Source: Paenibacillus aceris (GTDB lineage: Bacteria; Bacillota; Bacilli; Paenibacillales; NBRC-103111). From it: 64,000 bases of DNA. The notes under the pieces were generated by a model. It was not told where the DNA came from and searched no databases. It was given only the letters and a program-made list of their open reading frames with translations. Shown in pieces: positions 24,464 to 32,041 of the stretch; the stretch's first letter is position 1; each line of letters opens with the position of its first letter. Both the position numbers and the translations under genes were made by a program. The DNA lies in NCBI RefSeq assembly GCF_017874035.1, contig NZ_JAGGKV010000016.1, positions 62,001-126,000 of the forward strand, read 5' to 3'.

Positions 24464-26032
24464 ATGCGTTCAACATTTCATTTACTGGAAGTTGCAAAAC
24501 GGGGAATTGTGGCTCAACAAATAGCTATTAACACGACTGGGCAGAACATTTCCAATATTAATACGCCAGGATACTCCAGGCAAAGAGTGAATATGGAGGC
24601 ATCTAAACCTCTTGAAATGCCCGGATTGAGTAAATCCACAGCTCCAGGGCAAATTGGAATGGGAGTAGAAGTCACGTCGATCACACGTGTTAGGGATATA
24701 TTCCTTGATGTACAGTATCGGGATCAAAATAATCTGCTCTCACAATCTACAGTCGAACGAGAGACCTTATCGAACATCGAAGGTATTGTAAACGAACCAT
24801 CAGATAGCGCTATAGGTAAAAGTTTATCAGAATTCTGGAACGCTTGGCAAGTACTTAGCAAGAATCCAGGAAACATGGACTTAGCCTCAAGATCAGCTGT
24901 TCAACAAAAAGCTATTGCATTAGCTGAATCTTTTAACCATGTATCTTCACAATTAAATTCACTTAAAGATGAGCTTACTAGCAAGATTGATGCAAGTATC
25001 TCTCAGTCCAATAATTACATTACCCAAATTTCCGATTTGACTAAAGAAATTAAACGAATAGAAGCAACAGGCGACGATGCAAATGATTTGCGGGACAAAA
25101 GAGATTTACTCGTAGATCAACTTTCTACGCTTGGTAATGTAAAAGTAACAGAAGGAACCAATGATTATCAACTTACTTTTGGTAATAAATTGGTTGTAGA
25201 TAATTTGAATTCCTCCACAGTGAGTATTTCCGACGTTCCAAATATTAAAGGCGGGAATATAGAAGGTTATGTTGTTTCTAGGGATGTTCATGTAGCGGAG
25301 TATATAAACCAAATGGATATCATGGCTAATACGCTCGCTACAGGTAAAGTTGAAGTAACGCTTCCTGCAGGATCTATCCTGCCTAAAGGGTTAATTATTC
25401 CGGGGGCTGTTATGGACCCGACAAATCCAAGAAAACTAATGAATGATACCAAATATACGGTTGACGGTTTGAATGGCTTGCATAAATTGGGGTATACATT
25501 AGAAGACCCTGCGACGAACGGCCTTGACTTCTTTACAACATCTGATGGTAGCGCGAACATTACTGCTGGGAATATTCAACTTAATCCTGCTTTAGCCTCA
25601 GATCTTAAGAAGTTCGCTGCATCCATGCGTACGGAGATGACGAATCCAGCTCCACCTGCACTTCCAACCGAAAAAGTAATACAAGGCAATGGCGATCTTG
25701 GACTTTTAATTGCGGGTCTTGCAGAAAAAACATTTAACTTTAATTCGACGGGAGCCATTTCACAAACGGCTACTTATGAGGGTTACTTTCAAGCTGTAGT
25801 CAGTCAACTTGGCGCTCAATCTGAGTATTCCCAGAAATTGGAGGCAAATAATAAACTCTTGACAGATCATGCAGAAAGTCTCAGACAGGCTGTGAGCAGT
25901 GTGTCCTTAGATGAAGAAAGCGCAGACTTGATTAAATACCAGCATGCTTACAGTGCATCTGCTCGTGTTATTACAGCCATGGATGAAATGCTTGATAAAT
26001 TAATTAATGGAACCGGTGTTGTCGGTAGATAG
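24464..26032 (+). CDS. flgK: Flagellar hook-associated protein FlgK (HAP1)
   Basis: FlgK forms the first ring of the hook-filament junction. The N-terminus (STFHLLEVAKRGIVAQQIAINTTGQNISNINTPGYSRQRVNM) and the C-terminus (SVSLDEESADLIKYQHAYSASARVITAMDEMLDKLIN) are the paired rod-like coiled coils shared by hook and rod proteins; the middle is the variable surface domain. At 522 residues it is of usual size. A GGA-rich site lies just before the ATG. It is in the flgM operon, followed after 11 bases by flgL. Confidence 0.96.
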   Translation: MRSTFHLLEVAKRGIVAQQIAINTTGQNISNINTPGYSRQRVNMEASKPLEMPGLSKSTAPGQIGMGVEVTSITRVRDIFLDVQYRDQNNLLSQSTVERETLSNIEGIVNEPSDSAIGKSLSEFWNAWQVLSKNPGNMDLASRSAVQQKAIALAESFNHVSSQLNSLKDELTSKIDASISQSNNYITQISDLTKEIKRIEATGDDANDLRDKRDLLVDQLSTLGNVKVTEGTNDYQLTFGNKLVVDNLNSSTVSISDVPNIKGGNIEGYVVSRDVHVAEYINQMDIMANTLATGKVEVTLPAGSILPKGLIIPGAVMDPTNPRKLMNDTKYTVDGLNGLHKLGYTLEDPATNGLDFFTTSDGSANITAGNIQLNPALASDLKKFAASMRTEMTNPAPPALPTEKVIQGNGDLGLLIAGLAEKTFNFNSTGAISQTATYEGYFQAVVSQLGAQSEYSQKLEANNKLLTDHAESLRQAVSSVSLDEESADLIKYQHAYSASARVITAMDEMLDKLINGTGVVGR

Positions 26033-26043
26033 GAGGAGTTAGC

Positions 26044-26958
26044 GTGCGGATTACACAATCGATGATGAACTCGTCAATGATGACTAATTTACAAGCGAAT
26101 TATAGTCGGCTAGATCGTAGTCAAGAACAATTAATGACCAATAAAAGAATAAACCGTCCATCGGATGATTCTGTCGGTGTTGCTAATGCTCTCCGTTATC
26201 GCGGAGAGATCAGTCATACGGATCAATTCCAAGAAAATACACAGGATGCAGACTCTTGGTTGAAATTTAATGATACTGTTATGACAGAGACGATAAACAT
26301 TCTTCAAACTATATCAGAAAAAACGATTCAAGGAGCAACCGATACAGCTCCAGCTGATGCTCGGAAAGCTATTGCCAAGGAAGTAGAGCAACTATATAAC
26401 CAACTGGTCTCAATCGGTAATTCTCAATATAAAGGCAAATATGTTTTTAACGGGGAAAAGGTAGATCAGCAACCATTCCCAACTGATCCTGCTAATAAAA
26501 ATTACATATTGGATCAAGGATCTATTAAATATCAGGTTGGTGCAGGGATTTATGCCGACGTCAATTCATTAGGATCCAACGTTTTTGGGGATTTTAGTAG
26601 TTCTGTTGGTGTGTACACAGATACAAGTAATATATTTAAAGTAATCGACAACTTGAAAAATGCTTTGAATAGTGACAATACTACAAATATTCAAACGAGT
26701 ATAGCGGGAATTCAAACTTGTATAGATCGTGTACTTACTGCTCAATCAGATGTGGGAGCTAAGCAGAATCGGCTTGAGTTTACGAGCAGTCGTTTGGATG
26801 ATCTAAGTTTGAACTACACTGATTTGCAGTCAAAGGTTGAAGATATCGACATGCCGAAAGTGATTACCGATGTGAAAACAGCAGAGAGCATTTACCAAGC
26901 CTCTCTGGATACGATGGCAAGGGTTATTCGACCTAGTTTACTGGACTTCCTGAAATAG
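26044..26958 (+). CDS. flgL: Flagellar hook-associated protein FlgL (HAP3)
   Basis: FlgL joins FlgK to the flagellin filament and has flagellin-like ends: MRITQSMMNSSMMTNLQANYSRLDRSQEQLMTNKRINRPSDDSVGVANALRYR at the front and AKQNRLEFTSSRLDDLSLNYTDLQSKVEDIDMPKVITDVKTAESIYQASLDTMARV at the back (quoted from separate segments of the chain; see residues 1-55 and 238-295). It starts with GTG 26044 after AGGAGGAG. Its length, 304 residues, is normal. Confidence 0.95.
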   Translation: MRITQSMMNSSMMTNLQANYSRLDRSQEQLMTNKRINRPSDDSVGVANALRYRGEISHTDQFQENTQDADSWLKFNDTVMTETINILQTISEKTIQGATDTAPADARKAIAKEVEQLYNQLVSIGNSQYKGKYVFNGEKVDQQPFPTDPANKNYILDQGSIKYQVGAGIYADVNSLGSNVFGDFSSSVGVYTDTSNIFKVIDNLKNALNSDNTTNIQTSIAGIQTCIDRVLTAQSDVGAKQNRLEFTSSRLDDLSLNYTDLQSKVEDIDMPKVITDVKTAESIYQASLDTMARVIRPSLLDFLK

Positions 26959-26970
26959 GAGGTTAGTAAG

Positions 26971-27543
26971 ATGCAGCTTCCTAAAATTCAAATTAATCAG
27001 GGTAATGCTCAAATAGGAATGACGACAACTCGAGGAGAGTTATACATTCAACAGCCTCATGCTGAGCTTAACTTACATCAAGAGCCTGCGAAGATTTTTC
27101 TTTCGACAGAAAAGCCTCAACTTGAGATTGATTCGAGAAAAGCGTGGTCTGCATTAGCCCGAGCAAACTTTGATGAAATTACGGACCGTATCGCGCAGAA
27201 TGCATTAAGAACCTCGATGGAATATATCGGTGAAATTGCTCAAGATGGCGATAGAATGATGGCAATCCAAAACCACGTGAATGCTTTTGCGGAGATTGCC
27301 AGAAACCACGTATTTAAAGAACGACAGATGGATCTTCTAGGCGAAGCTTCGTATGATAACGTTGATGTGCAGTTTACTCCTGGAACTATTAAGACGGAAG
27401 TCCAACCTGGAAAAGCAGAAGCACATCCCGAGATTCATAAACCTGTTGTTGATTATTACCCGGGTAGGGTTAATCCCTACTTAATTCAAAAGAACTATAT
27501 TTTCTTCTCCAGCACAGGAGAGAACTTAGATGCTTATATATAA
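26971..27543 (+). CDS. YviE-like protein (DUF6470, 190 aa)
   Basis: Its place between flgL and fliW and the start LPKIQINQGNAQIGM match the YviE/DUF6470 family of Bacillales flagellar operons. The family's role is unknown. The front half repeats short beta elements, such as QIGMTTTRGELYIQQPHAELNL; the middle (about 55-115) is helical; the end is Pro/Tyr-rich. There is no export signal. An 11-base hairpin follows and may separate it from fliW. Confidence 0.82.
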   Translation: MQLPKIQINQGNAQIGMTTTRGELYIQQPHAELNLHQEPAKIFLSTEKPQLEIDSRKAWSALARANFDEITDRIAQNALRTSMEYIGEIAQDGDRMMAIQNHVNAFAEIARNHVFKERQMDLLGEASYDNVDVQFTPGTIKTEVQPGKAEAHPEIHKPVVDYYPGRVNPYLIQKNYIFFSSTGENLDAYI

Positions 27544-27555
27544 TGAACCTAGAGA

Positions 27556-27590
27556 AATAGCTATAATAAACTTATAGCTATTCTTTTATT
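27556..27590 (+). terminator. Hairpin between the yviE-like gene and fliW
   Basis: AATAGCTATAA and TTATAGCTATT form a perfect 11-base stem with a five-base loop, followed by CTTTTATT. The stem is A/T-rich and the T run broken, so it may be a partial terminator or an RNA-processing or stability element within the operon. Confidence 0.55.
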
Positions 27591-27604
27591 GTGGAGGGAA
27601 ATAA

Positions 27605-28054
27605 ATGATCATTCAAACAACACGGTTTGGAGAAGTTGAATATGAGCAGAACGAGGAAATTACATTTGTTAATGGTGTACTAGGCTTTGAACAGATGAAC
27701 CAATTTGTTTTTATGGATCATCCAGGAAGCCCATTTCAATTCCTTCAGTCAACATTGGATCCTGATTTAGCATTCGTAGTAACAGATCCGTTCTCATTCT
27801 TTCAAAAATATGAGTTTGATTTAACAGATACAGTCAAAAATAAATTAAACCTGCATTCGGATATGGATGTGCAAATTAAAGTAATTATTACAGTGAGATC
27901 CGAGACAGATATTACAGCCAATTTAAAAGCCCCTATTGTGATTAATCAATCCGAGAATAAAGCAGTTCAACTTATATTAGACAACCCTGATTATCAAATA
28001 AGACACTCTATCATCATGGGAGGTCCATCAGATGCTGATCTTATCGAGGAATAA
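27605..28054 (+). CDS. fliW: Flagellar assembly factor FliW
   Basis: FliW binds flagellin and, when flagellin has been exported, binds and blocks CsrA, thereby tuning flagellin synthesis. The 149-residue product shows the family pattern TTRFGEVEYEQNEEITFVNGVLGFEQ at the front, then LQSTLDPDLAFVVTDPF. TGGAGGG precedes the ATG. Its end overlaps csrA by 23 bases, the usual coupled pair. Confidence 0.95.
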   Translation: MIIQTTRFGEVEYEQNEEITFVNGVLGFEQMNQFVFMDHPGSPFQFLQSTLDPDLAFVVTDPFSFFQKYEFDLTDTVKNKLNLHSDMDVQIKVIITVRSETDITANLKAPIVINQSENKAVQLILDNPDYQIRHSIIMGGPSDADLIEE

Positions 28055-28256
28055 AGGTGAGAAAATTGTAATAGGGGACCAGATTGTCCTAACTGTGCTC
28101 GATGTTCAGGGTGATCAAGTAAGGATTGGGATAGAAGCTCCTCTTGAAATTTCTGTTTATCGCGAAGAAATATATAAAGCTATTGAGCAGGAGAATAAAT
28201 CAGCGATTCAATTCGATAGCAAAGCAAACGATATTCTTTCTAAATTCAACAAGTAA
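28032..28256 (+). CDS. csrA: Carbon storage regulator CsrA
   Basis: It is an RNA-binding translational repressor; in Bacillus it targets the hag leader. The 74-residue protein has the conserved five-stranded core MLILSRNKGEKIVIGDQIVLTVL...QVRIGIEAP and the RNA-contacting end VYREEIY, plus a short C-terminal extension of the kind that FliW contacts. Its ATG lies inside the end of fliW. Two good CsrA sites are visible in the hag leader that follows. Confidence 0.96.
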   Translation: MLILSRNKGEKIVIGDQIVLTVLDVQGDQVRIGIEAPLEISVYREEIYKAIEQENKSAIQFDSKANDILSKFNK

Positions 28257-28321
28257 TCTATTGGCATGACAGCATGAGTCAAAATTTTTTCAAATTTTTT
28301 TAAGAAATCTACAAAAAAGTA

Positions 28322-28349
28322 TCAACAATTTACATCATCCTGCCGATAT
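28322..28349 (+). promoter_or_regulatory. Sigma-D-type promoter of hag
   Basis: GCCGATAT at 28342-28349 is a perfect sigma-D -10 element; TCAA at 28322-28325 with 16 bases between is an acceptable -35. The leader to the flagellin ATG would be about 105 bases. The preceding A/T-rich stretch (28279-28303) may act as an UP-like element or weak terminator of csrA. Confidence 0.8.
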
Positions 28350-28420
28350 TAATAATATAAGTCGAAAGTAATGGTTTTGGCGGCCGACAAAGTCTTACTT
28401 ACTGACTAAATAATGGTGAA

Positions 28421-28453
28421 CGCAAGGATGCGATCACGCCCATTCCAAGGAGG
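28421..28453 (+). promoter_or_regulatory. Two probable CsrA binding sites in the hag leader
   Basis: CGCAAGGATGCG (28421-28432) presents AAGGAT in a loop closed by CGC/GCG, close to the ideal CsrA target. AAGGAGG (28447-28453), the ribosome binding site ten bases before the ATG, is the second. Dual binding that hides the ribosome site is the known mechanism in Bacillus subtilis hag. Confidence 0.65.
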
Positions 28454-28462
28454 AATTATTCT

Positions 28463-29305
28463 ATGCGTATTAATCACAACATGGCGGCGTATAACACTCA
28501 ACGACAACTAACTTCTAACAACACCAACACTTCCAAAAACCTTGAGAAGCTATCTTCCGGATACCGTATTAACCGTGCAGCTGATGATGCAGCTGGTCTT
28601 GCAATTTCTGAGAAAATGCGCAACCAGGTTCGTGGGTTGGAGCAAGCTTCCCGCAACGCACTAGACGGAGTATCCTTGATCCAAACAGCTGAGGGTGCAT
28701 TGAACGAAACTCACTCCATGCTGCAACGTATGGCTGAATTGTATGTTCAAGGTGGTAACGAAACCTTGACTACTACGGATGCTGCTAAAATCGATGCTGA
28801 AGTAACGCAGCTTTCGAACCAAATTGACAGTATCGCAAAACAAACTCAATTCAATGGTAAGAAATTGCTTGATACTACAACAACTCAAGTGAATTTCCAA
28901 GTGGGAGCAAATAGTGGTGAGACAATCACATTGCAGTTAGCCGCTGCTTTAGCAACTTCCTTGCAAGTTGATGTAAGTGCGACTGGCCTTACAGCCCTTG
29001 CTGGTATTACAACTTCAATTAACGGTGTAGCGGGTGCAAACTTAGACTTAGTTCAATCTGCTATTAATGCTGTTTCTACACTTCGTTCTGACCTGGGTGC
29101 TGTTCAAAACCGTTTGGAACACACAATCAATAACTTGGGAACAACTGCAGAGAACCTACAAGCAGCAGAATCCCGTATCCGTGACGTTGATATGGCAAAA
29201 GAAATGAGCGAGTTCAACAAGAACAATATTCTTCAACAAGCTGCTACAGCTATGCTTGCTCAAGCAAACCAACAACCTCAAGGCGTACTTCAGCTTCTTC
29301 GTTAA
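28463..29305 (+). CDS. hag: Flagellin
   Basis: It is the filament subunit, 280 residues. The conserved N-terminal part (MRINHNMAAYNTQRQL...SGYRINRAADDAAGLAISEKM) and C-terminal part (LGAVQNRLEHTINNLGTTAENLQAAESRIRDVDMA...ANQQPQGVLQLLR, read in separate segments, about 205-280) build the filament core. Only about 50 central residues (about 145-195) vary; they are rich in Ser and Thr and could carry O-linked sugars, which fits the glycosylation genes downstream. Control is by the sigma-D-type promoter and CsrA sites just upstream. Confidence 0.97.
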   Translation: MRINHNMAAYNTQRQLTSNNTNTSKNLEKLSSGYRINRAADDAAGLAISEKMRNQVRGLEQASRNALDGVSLIQTAEGALNETHSMLQRMAELYVQGGNETLTTTDAAKIDAEVTQLSNQIDSIAKQTQFNGKKLLDTTTTQVNFQVGANSGETITLQLAAALATSLQVDVSATGLTALAGITTSINGVAGANLDLVQSAINAVSTLRSDLGAVQNRLEHTINNLGTTAENLQAAESRIRDVDMAKEMSEFNKNNILQQAATAMLAQANQQPQGVLQLLR

Positions 29306-29317
29306 TCTTAAAGAATG

Positions 29318-29346
29318 GGCCGGCCGGAATTTCCGGTCGGCCTTTT
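29318..29346 (+). terminator. Intrinsic terminator of hag
   Basis: GGCCGGCCGG and CCGGTCGGCC form a ten-base stem with one G-U pair around AATTT, followed by TTTT. It is very stable and suited to a strongly transcribed gene. Confidence 0.9.
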
Positions 29347-29374
29347 AAATATTTCTTGTAAGGAGTAATGGGAC

Positions 29375-29722
29375 ATGAGGATTAGTGATTTCAATTCACC
29401 CAATATCCCTTCTCTCCAAGATCGAAAAGTGAATGAAGCTCCTGAATTGGGGATAACTTCCATAGAATATCAGAAGGAACAAGATCGCCGACCGCATGGA
29501 GACAAGGAACTCAACGAATTGGTAGAGCGGGGAAATAAAGCGCTTCGAGTCGCCGACACCAAGCTTCAATTTTCTGTTCATAAGGGCACTGGATCTATTC
29601 TGGTTAAGTTAATCAACACAAATACCAATGAAGTGGTTAAAGAAATTCCTCCAGAAAAGATTGTGGATATGGTTTACAAGATGTGTGAAAGAGCAGGAAT
29701 CTTCATAGATCATAAAAGTTAA
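29375..29722 (+). CDS. flaG: FlaG-family flagellar protein
   Basis: FlaG (YvyC) proteins influence filament length. The variable, polar front leads to the conserved end with NKALRVADTKLQFSVHKGTGSILVKLINTNTNEVVKEIPPEKIVDMV, in normal FlaG length (115 residues). TAAGGAG precedes the ATG. It begins the flaG-fliD-fliS-fliT unit; with no promoter recognised in the short gap after the hag terminator, it may rely on read-through. Confidence 0.9.
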   Translation: MRISDFNSPNIPSLQDRKVNEAPELGITSIEYQKEQDRRPHGDKELNELVERGNKALRVADTKLQFSVHKGTGSILVKLINTNTNEVVKEIPPEKIVDMVYKMCERAGIFIDHKS

Positions 29723-29740
29723 AGCAAGGAGTCGATTTAT

Positions 29741-31207
29741 ATGGGTATAGTCCGTTTGAGTGGATTGGCCTCAGGGATGGATACAGAGAAAATCATTAGT
29801 GACTTGCTCAAGGCTGAAAGAGTGCCGCTTGATAAAACGCAGCAAAAGAAGCAGACGGTTATTTGGCAGCGTGATGACTACAGAAGCATGAATACTTTAT
29901 ACTCATCTTTTCGATCTCTTACGGATCAGCTAAGACTCTCCGCCACTTTTGCTAAGAAACAAGCAGTTTCCGGAAATGAGAGTGTAGTTACGGCTCAAGC
30001 TGGTTCAAATGCTTCAGATGGTAGTTACACCGTAAAAGTAGACCAACTTGCTTCTCCGGCCTTAGTTGCTGGTGGTACAGGAGTTGGGTATACTCAGACT
30101 GCCTCCACTACAGGCGATTTTAAAATTACAGGTTCAGGTGGAACCAAAACCATTACTGTTACGTCCTCTTCGACCACACAATCGATTATGGATGACATTA
30201 ACAAGGCTAATATAGGGATTAAAGCAAGTTATGATTCTGTAAATTCAAGGGTTATTTTAAGTACGGCGAAATCCGGAACAAGTGAGAGCATTAGCATTGA
30301 TGACACCATCAGCGGATCGCTAAACGGCAATCTGAAAATTGATACGACGGCTGTTCCTGTTAAAGGGAAAGATGCCCAAATAGAGTTAAACGGAACACCT
30401 ATGACCATGGGATCAAACAGTTTGAGCTTTAATGGTATCAATTTTAACTTCAAAGGAACGACAACATCAGCAATTGCAGTTTCGGTATCCCAAGATACTG
30501 AAAGTGTTGTAGGTAAAATCAAGGATTTCGTTGCGAAATATAACGAGGTTGTTGATAGTGTTATGGGTAAAGTGAGTGAGAAACATGATCGCAATTATGA
30601 ACCGCTCACCACAGAACAGAAAGACGCGATGTCTGATAAGCAAGTTGAATTATGGGAGTCTAAGGCAAAAACTGGACTTCTTGCCAACGATTCAATATTG
30701 CAATCGGGATTAACCACGCTGCGAAATTCACTAATGGGTAAAGTGCAAGGGCTTCCAGCTAATTACGACTCCCTATCCGATATTGGTATTACAGTCAAAA
30801 AAGACTGGAAAGAAAACGGTAAACTTGATCTGGATATTAATAAACTTACCGATGCATTGACCGCGGATCCGGATTCATTCCAAAAGTTGTTCACTCAGTC
30901 TTCAAGTAAACCTACTACCGATCCGACAAGAAAATCAGAACTTGGATTTGCCGAACGTCTCTCTGAAGACTTGAACCTGCAAATTACTAGAGTCTCCAAG
31001 AAGATAGGATTCGGCACAAATTCGGAGTTGGTTGATAGTAGCATATTAGGACAACAGATTAAAGGTATGAATGAGACTATATCCAAATATGAAGATCGTT
31101 TAAGTATGACAGAGCAAAGGTATCGCAAGCAGTTCACGGCTATGGAAAAGGCCTTACAAAATTTAAACAGCCAATCAAGTTGGTTATCTTCCCAATTAGG
31201 GAATTAG
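29741..31207 (+). CDS. fliD: Flagellar filament cap protein FliD (HAP2)
   Basis: FliD caps the growing filament and folds incoming flagellin. The N-terminal FliD_N segment (VRLSGLASGMDTEKIISDLLKAERVPLDK) and C-terminal coiled coil (KGMNETISKYEDRLSMTEQRYRKQFTAMEKALQNLNSQSSWLSSQLG) are clear; the middle forms the cap domains. Its 488 residues are normal. AGCAAGGAG precedes the ATG. FliS and a FliT-like chaperone follow. Confidence 0.95.
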   Translation: MGIVRLSGLASGMDTEKIISDLLKAERVPLDKTQQKKQTVIWQRDDYRSMNTLYSSFRSLTDQLRLSATFAKKQAVSGNESVVTAQAGSNASDGSYTVKVDQLASPALVAGGTGVGYTQTASTTGDFKITGSGGTKTITVTSSSTTQSIMDDINKANIGIKASYDSVNSRVILSTAKSGTSESISIDDTISGSLNGNLKIDTTAVPVKGKDAQIELNGTPMTMGSNSLSFNGINFNFKGTTTSAIAVSVSQDTESVVGKIKDFVAKYNEVVDSVMGKVSEKHDRNYEPLTTEQKDAMSDKQVELWESKAKTGLLANDSILQSGLTTLRNSLMGKVQGLPANYDSLSDIGITVKKDWKENGKLDLDINKLTDALTADPDSFQKLFTQSSSKPTTDPTRKSELGFAERLSEDLNLQITRVSKKIGFGTNSELVDSSILGQQIKGMNETISKYEDRLSMTEQRYRKQFTAMEKALQNLNSQSSWLSSQLGN

Positions 31208-31250
31208 AGCTTAAGAATTACTCAATTTATCATACTAAGAGGGGTTAACA

Positions 31251-31637
31251 ATGTCACTAAACAATTATCAAGAACACTACCTGAAAACTAAAGTAGAGAC
31301 GGCGAGTCCTGGGGAGCTAACTCTCATCTTGTATGAGGAATTCTGCAAAAAATTGAGTATGACTAAAGCTTTAATTCAAAAAGGGTTTTTGGATCAAGTT
31401 AAAGATCAAATCTACAAGGCCAAAGATATTTTAGACGAACTAATTATTACGTTGAATATGCAGTACGACATCGCTAAACAATTATATGAACTTTATACTT
31501 ATTATAAAGGTAGACTTAACGACTTTCTAATTTCTAAAGAGGTCGTCATATTGGATGAGGTTATGGAATTTGGACGTGGAATGGTAGATACCTGGAAACA
31601 AGCTCTGCAAATTTTGAAAACTGGGAGCCATGTTTGA
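31251..31637 (+). CDS. fliS: Flagellin chaperone FliS
   Basis: FliS binds unfolded flagellin in the cytoplasm and delivers it to export. The 128-residue helical protein begins NNYQEHYLKTKVETASPGELTLILYE, the family hallmark, and ends in a helix bundle. AGAGGGG precedes the ATG. It is coupled to the next gene, whose start overlaps its stop codon. Confidence 0.95.
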   Translation: MSLNNYQEHYLKTKVETASPGELTLILYEEFCKKLSMTKALIQKGFLDQVKDQIYKAKDILDELIITLNMQYDIAKQLYELYTYYKGRLNDFLISKEVVILDEVMEFGRGMVDTWKQALQILKTGSHV

Positions 31638-31942
31638 CAATGATTACTATTTTAAAGAGTATTCAAGGAATCTACCAAGAAATCCTATCCGAGAATCATA
31701 TTGATGCGTATTTTTCAAGAGAAGCACGATTAAATGGGTATTTCGAGCAACTTTATGCATTTGGACCTGTTACAAGGGAAAATGCAGAGTCTTCACTTTT
31801 GATAAGAGAAGTCCACAATCTAAATCAGCAAGTAACAGTTTTGATACAAGAGTCACAAAAAAAATTGAAGCAGAGTCAACGAGCCAAGGATTATATTCAG
31901 AGGTTTGTAGAGGATTCAGTTTTTATAGACAGAAAAGGCTAA
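31634..31942 (+). CDS. fliT: FliT-like flagellar chaperone (102 aa)
   Basis: It is a small all-helical protein directly after fliS, where Bacillus fliT lies; FliT assists FliD export. Sequence signals of FliT are weak, so the call rests on position, size and helicity. TTG 31634 lies six bases after GGGAG and overlaps the fliS stop; ATG 31640 is the alternative, two residues shorter. It is the last flagellar gene before the accessory block. Confidence 0.7.
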   Translation: MTMITILKSIQGIYQEILSENHIDAYFSREARLNGYFEQLYAFGPVTRENAESSLLIREVHNLNQQVTVLIQESQKKLKQSQRAKDYIQRFVEDSVFIDRKG

Positions 31943-31991
31943 TCTGTCAACACGATACTAGCTCCTTGTGACTTTAGAAAAATGTAGAAAG

Positions 31992-32020
31992 GCAATAGAA
32001 TTTTTTCTGTTGCTTATTTA
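31992..32020 (+). terminator. Possible weak terminator after the flagellar block
   Basis: GCAATAGAA and TTCTGTTGC form a nine-base stem with one G-U pair and a TTTT loop, followed by TTATTTAATTT. The T tract is interrupted, so termination may be partial. Confidence 0.45.
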
Positions 32021-32041
32021 ATTTATATTAGGAGGAAGAAT

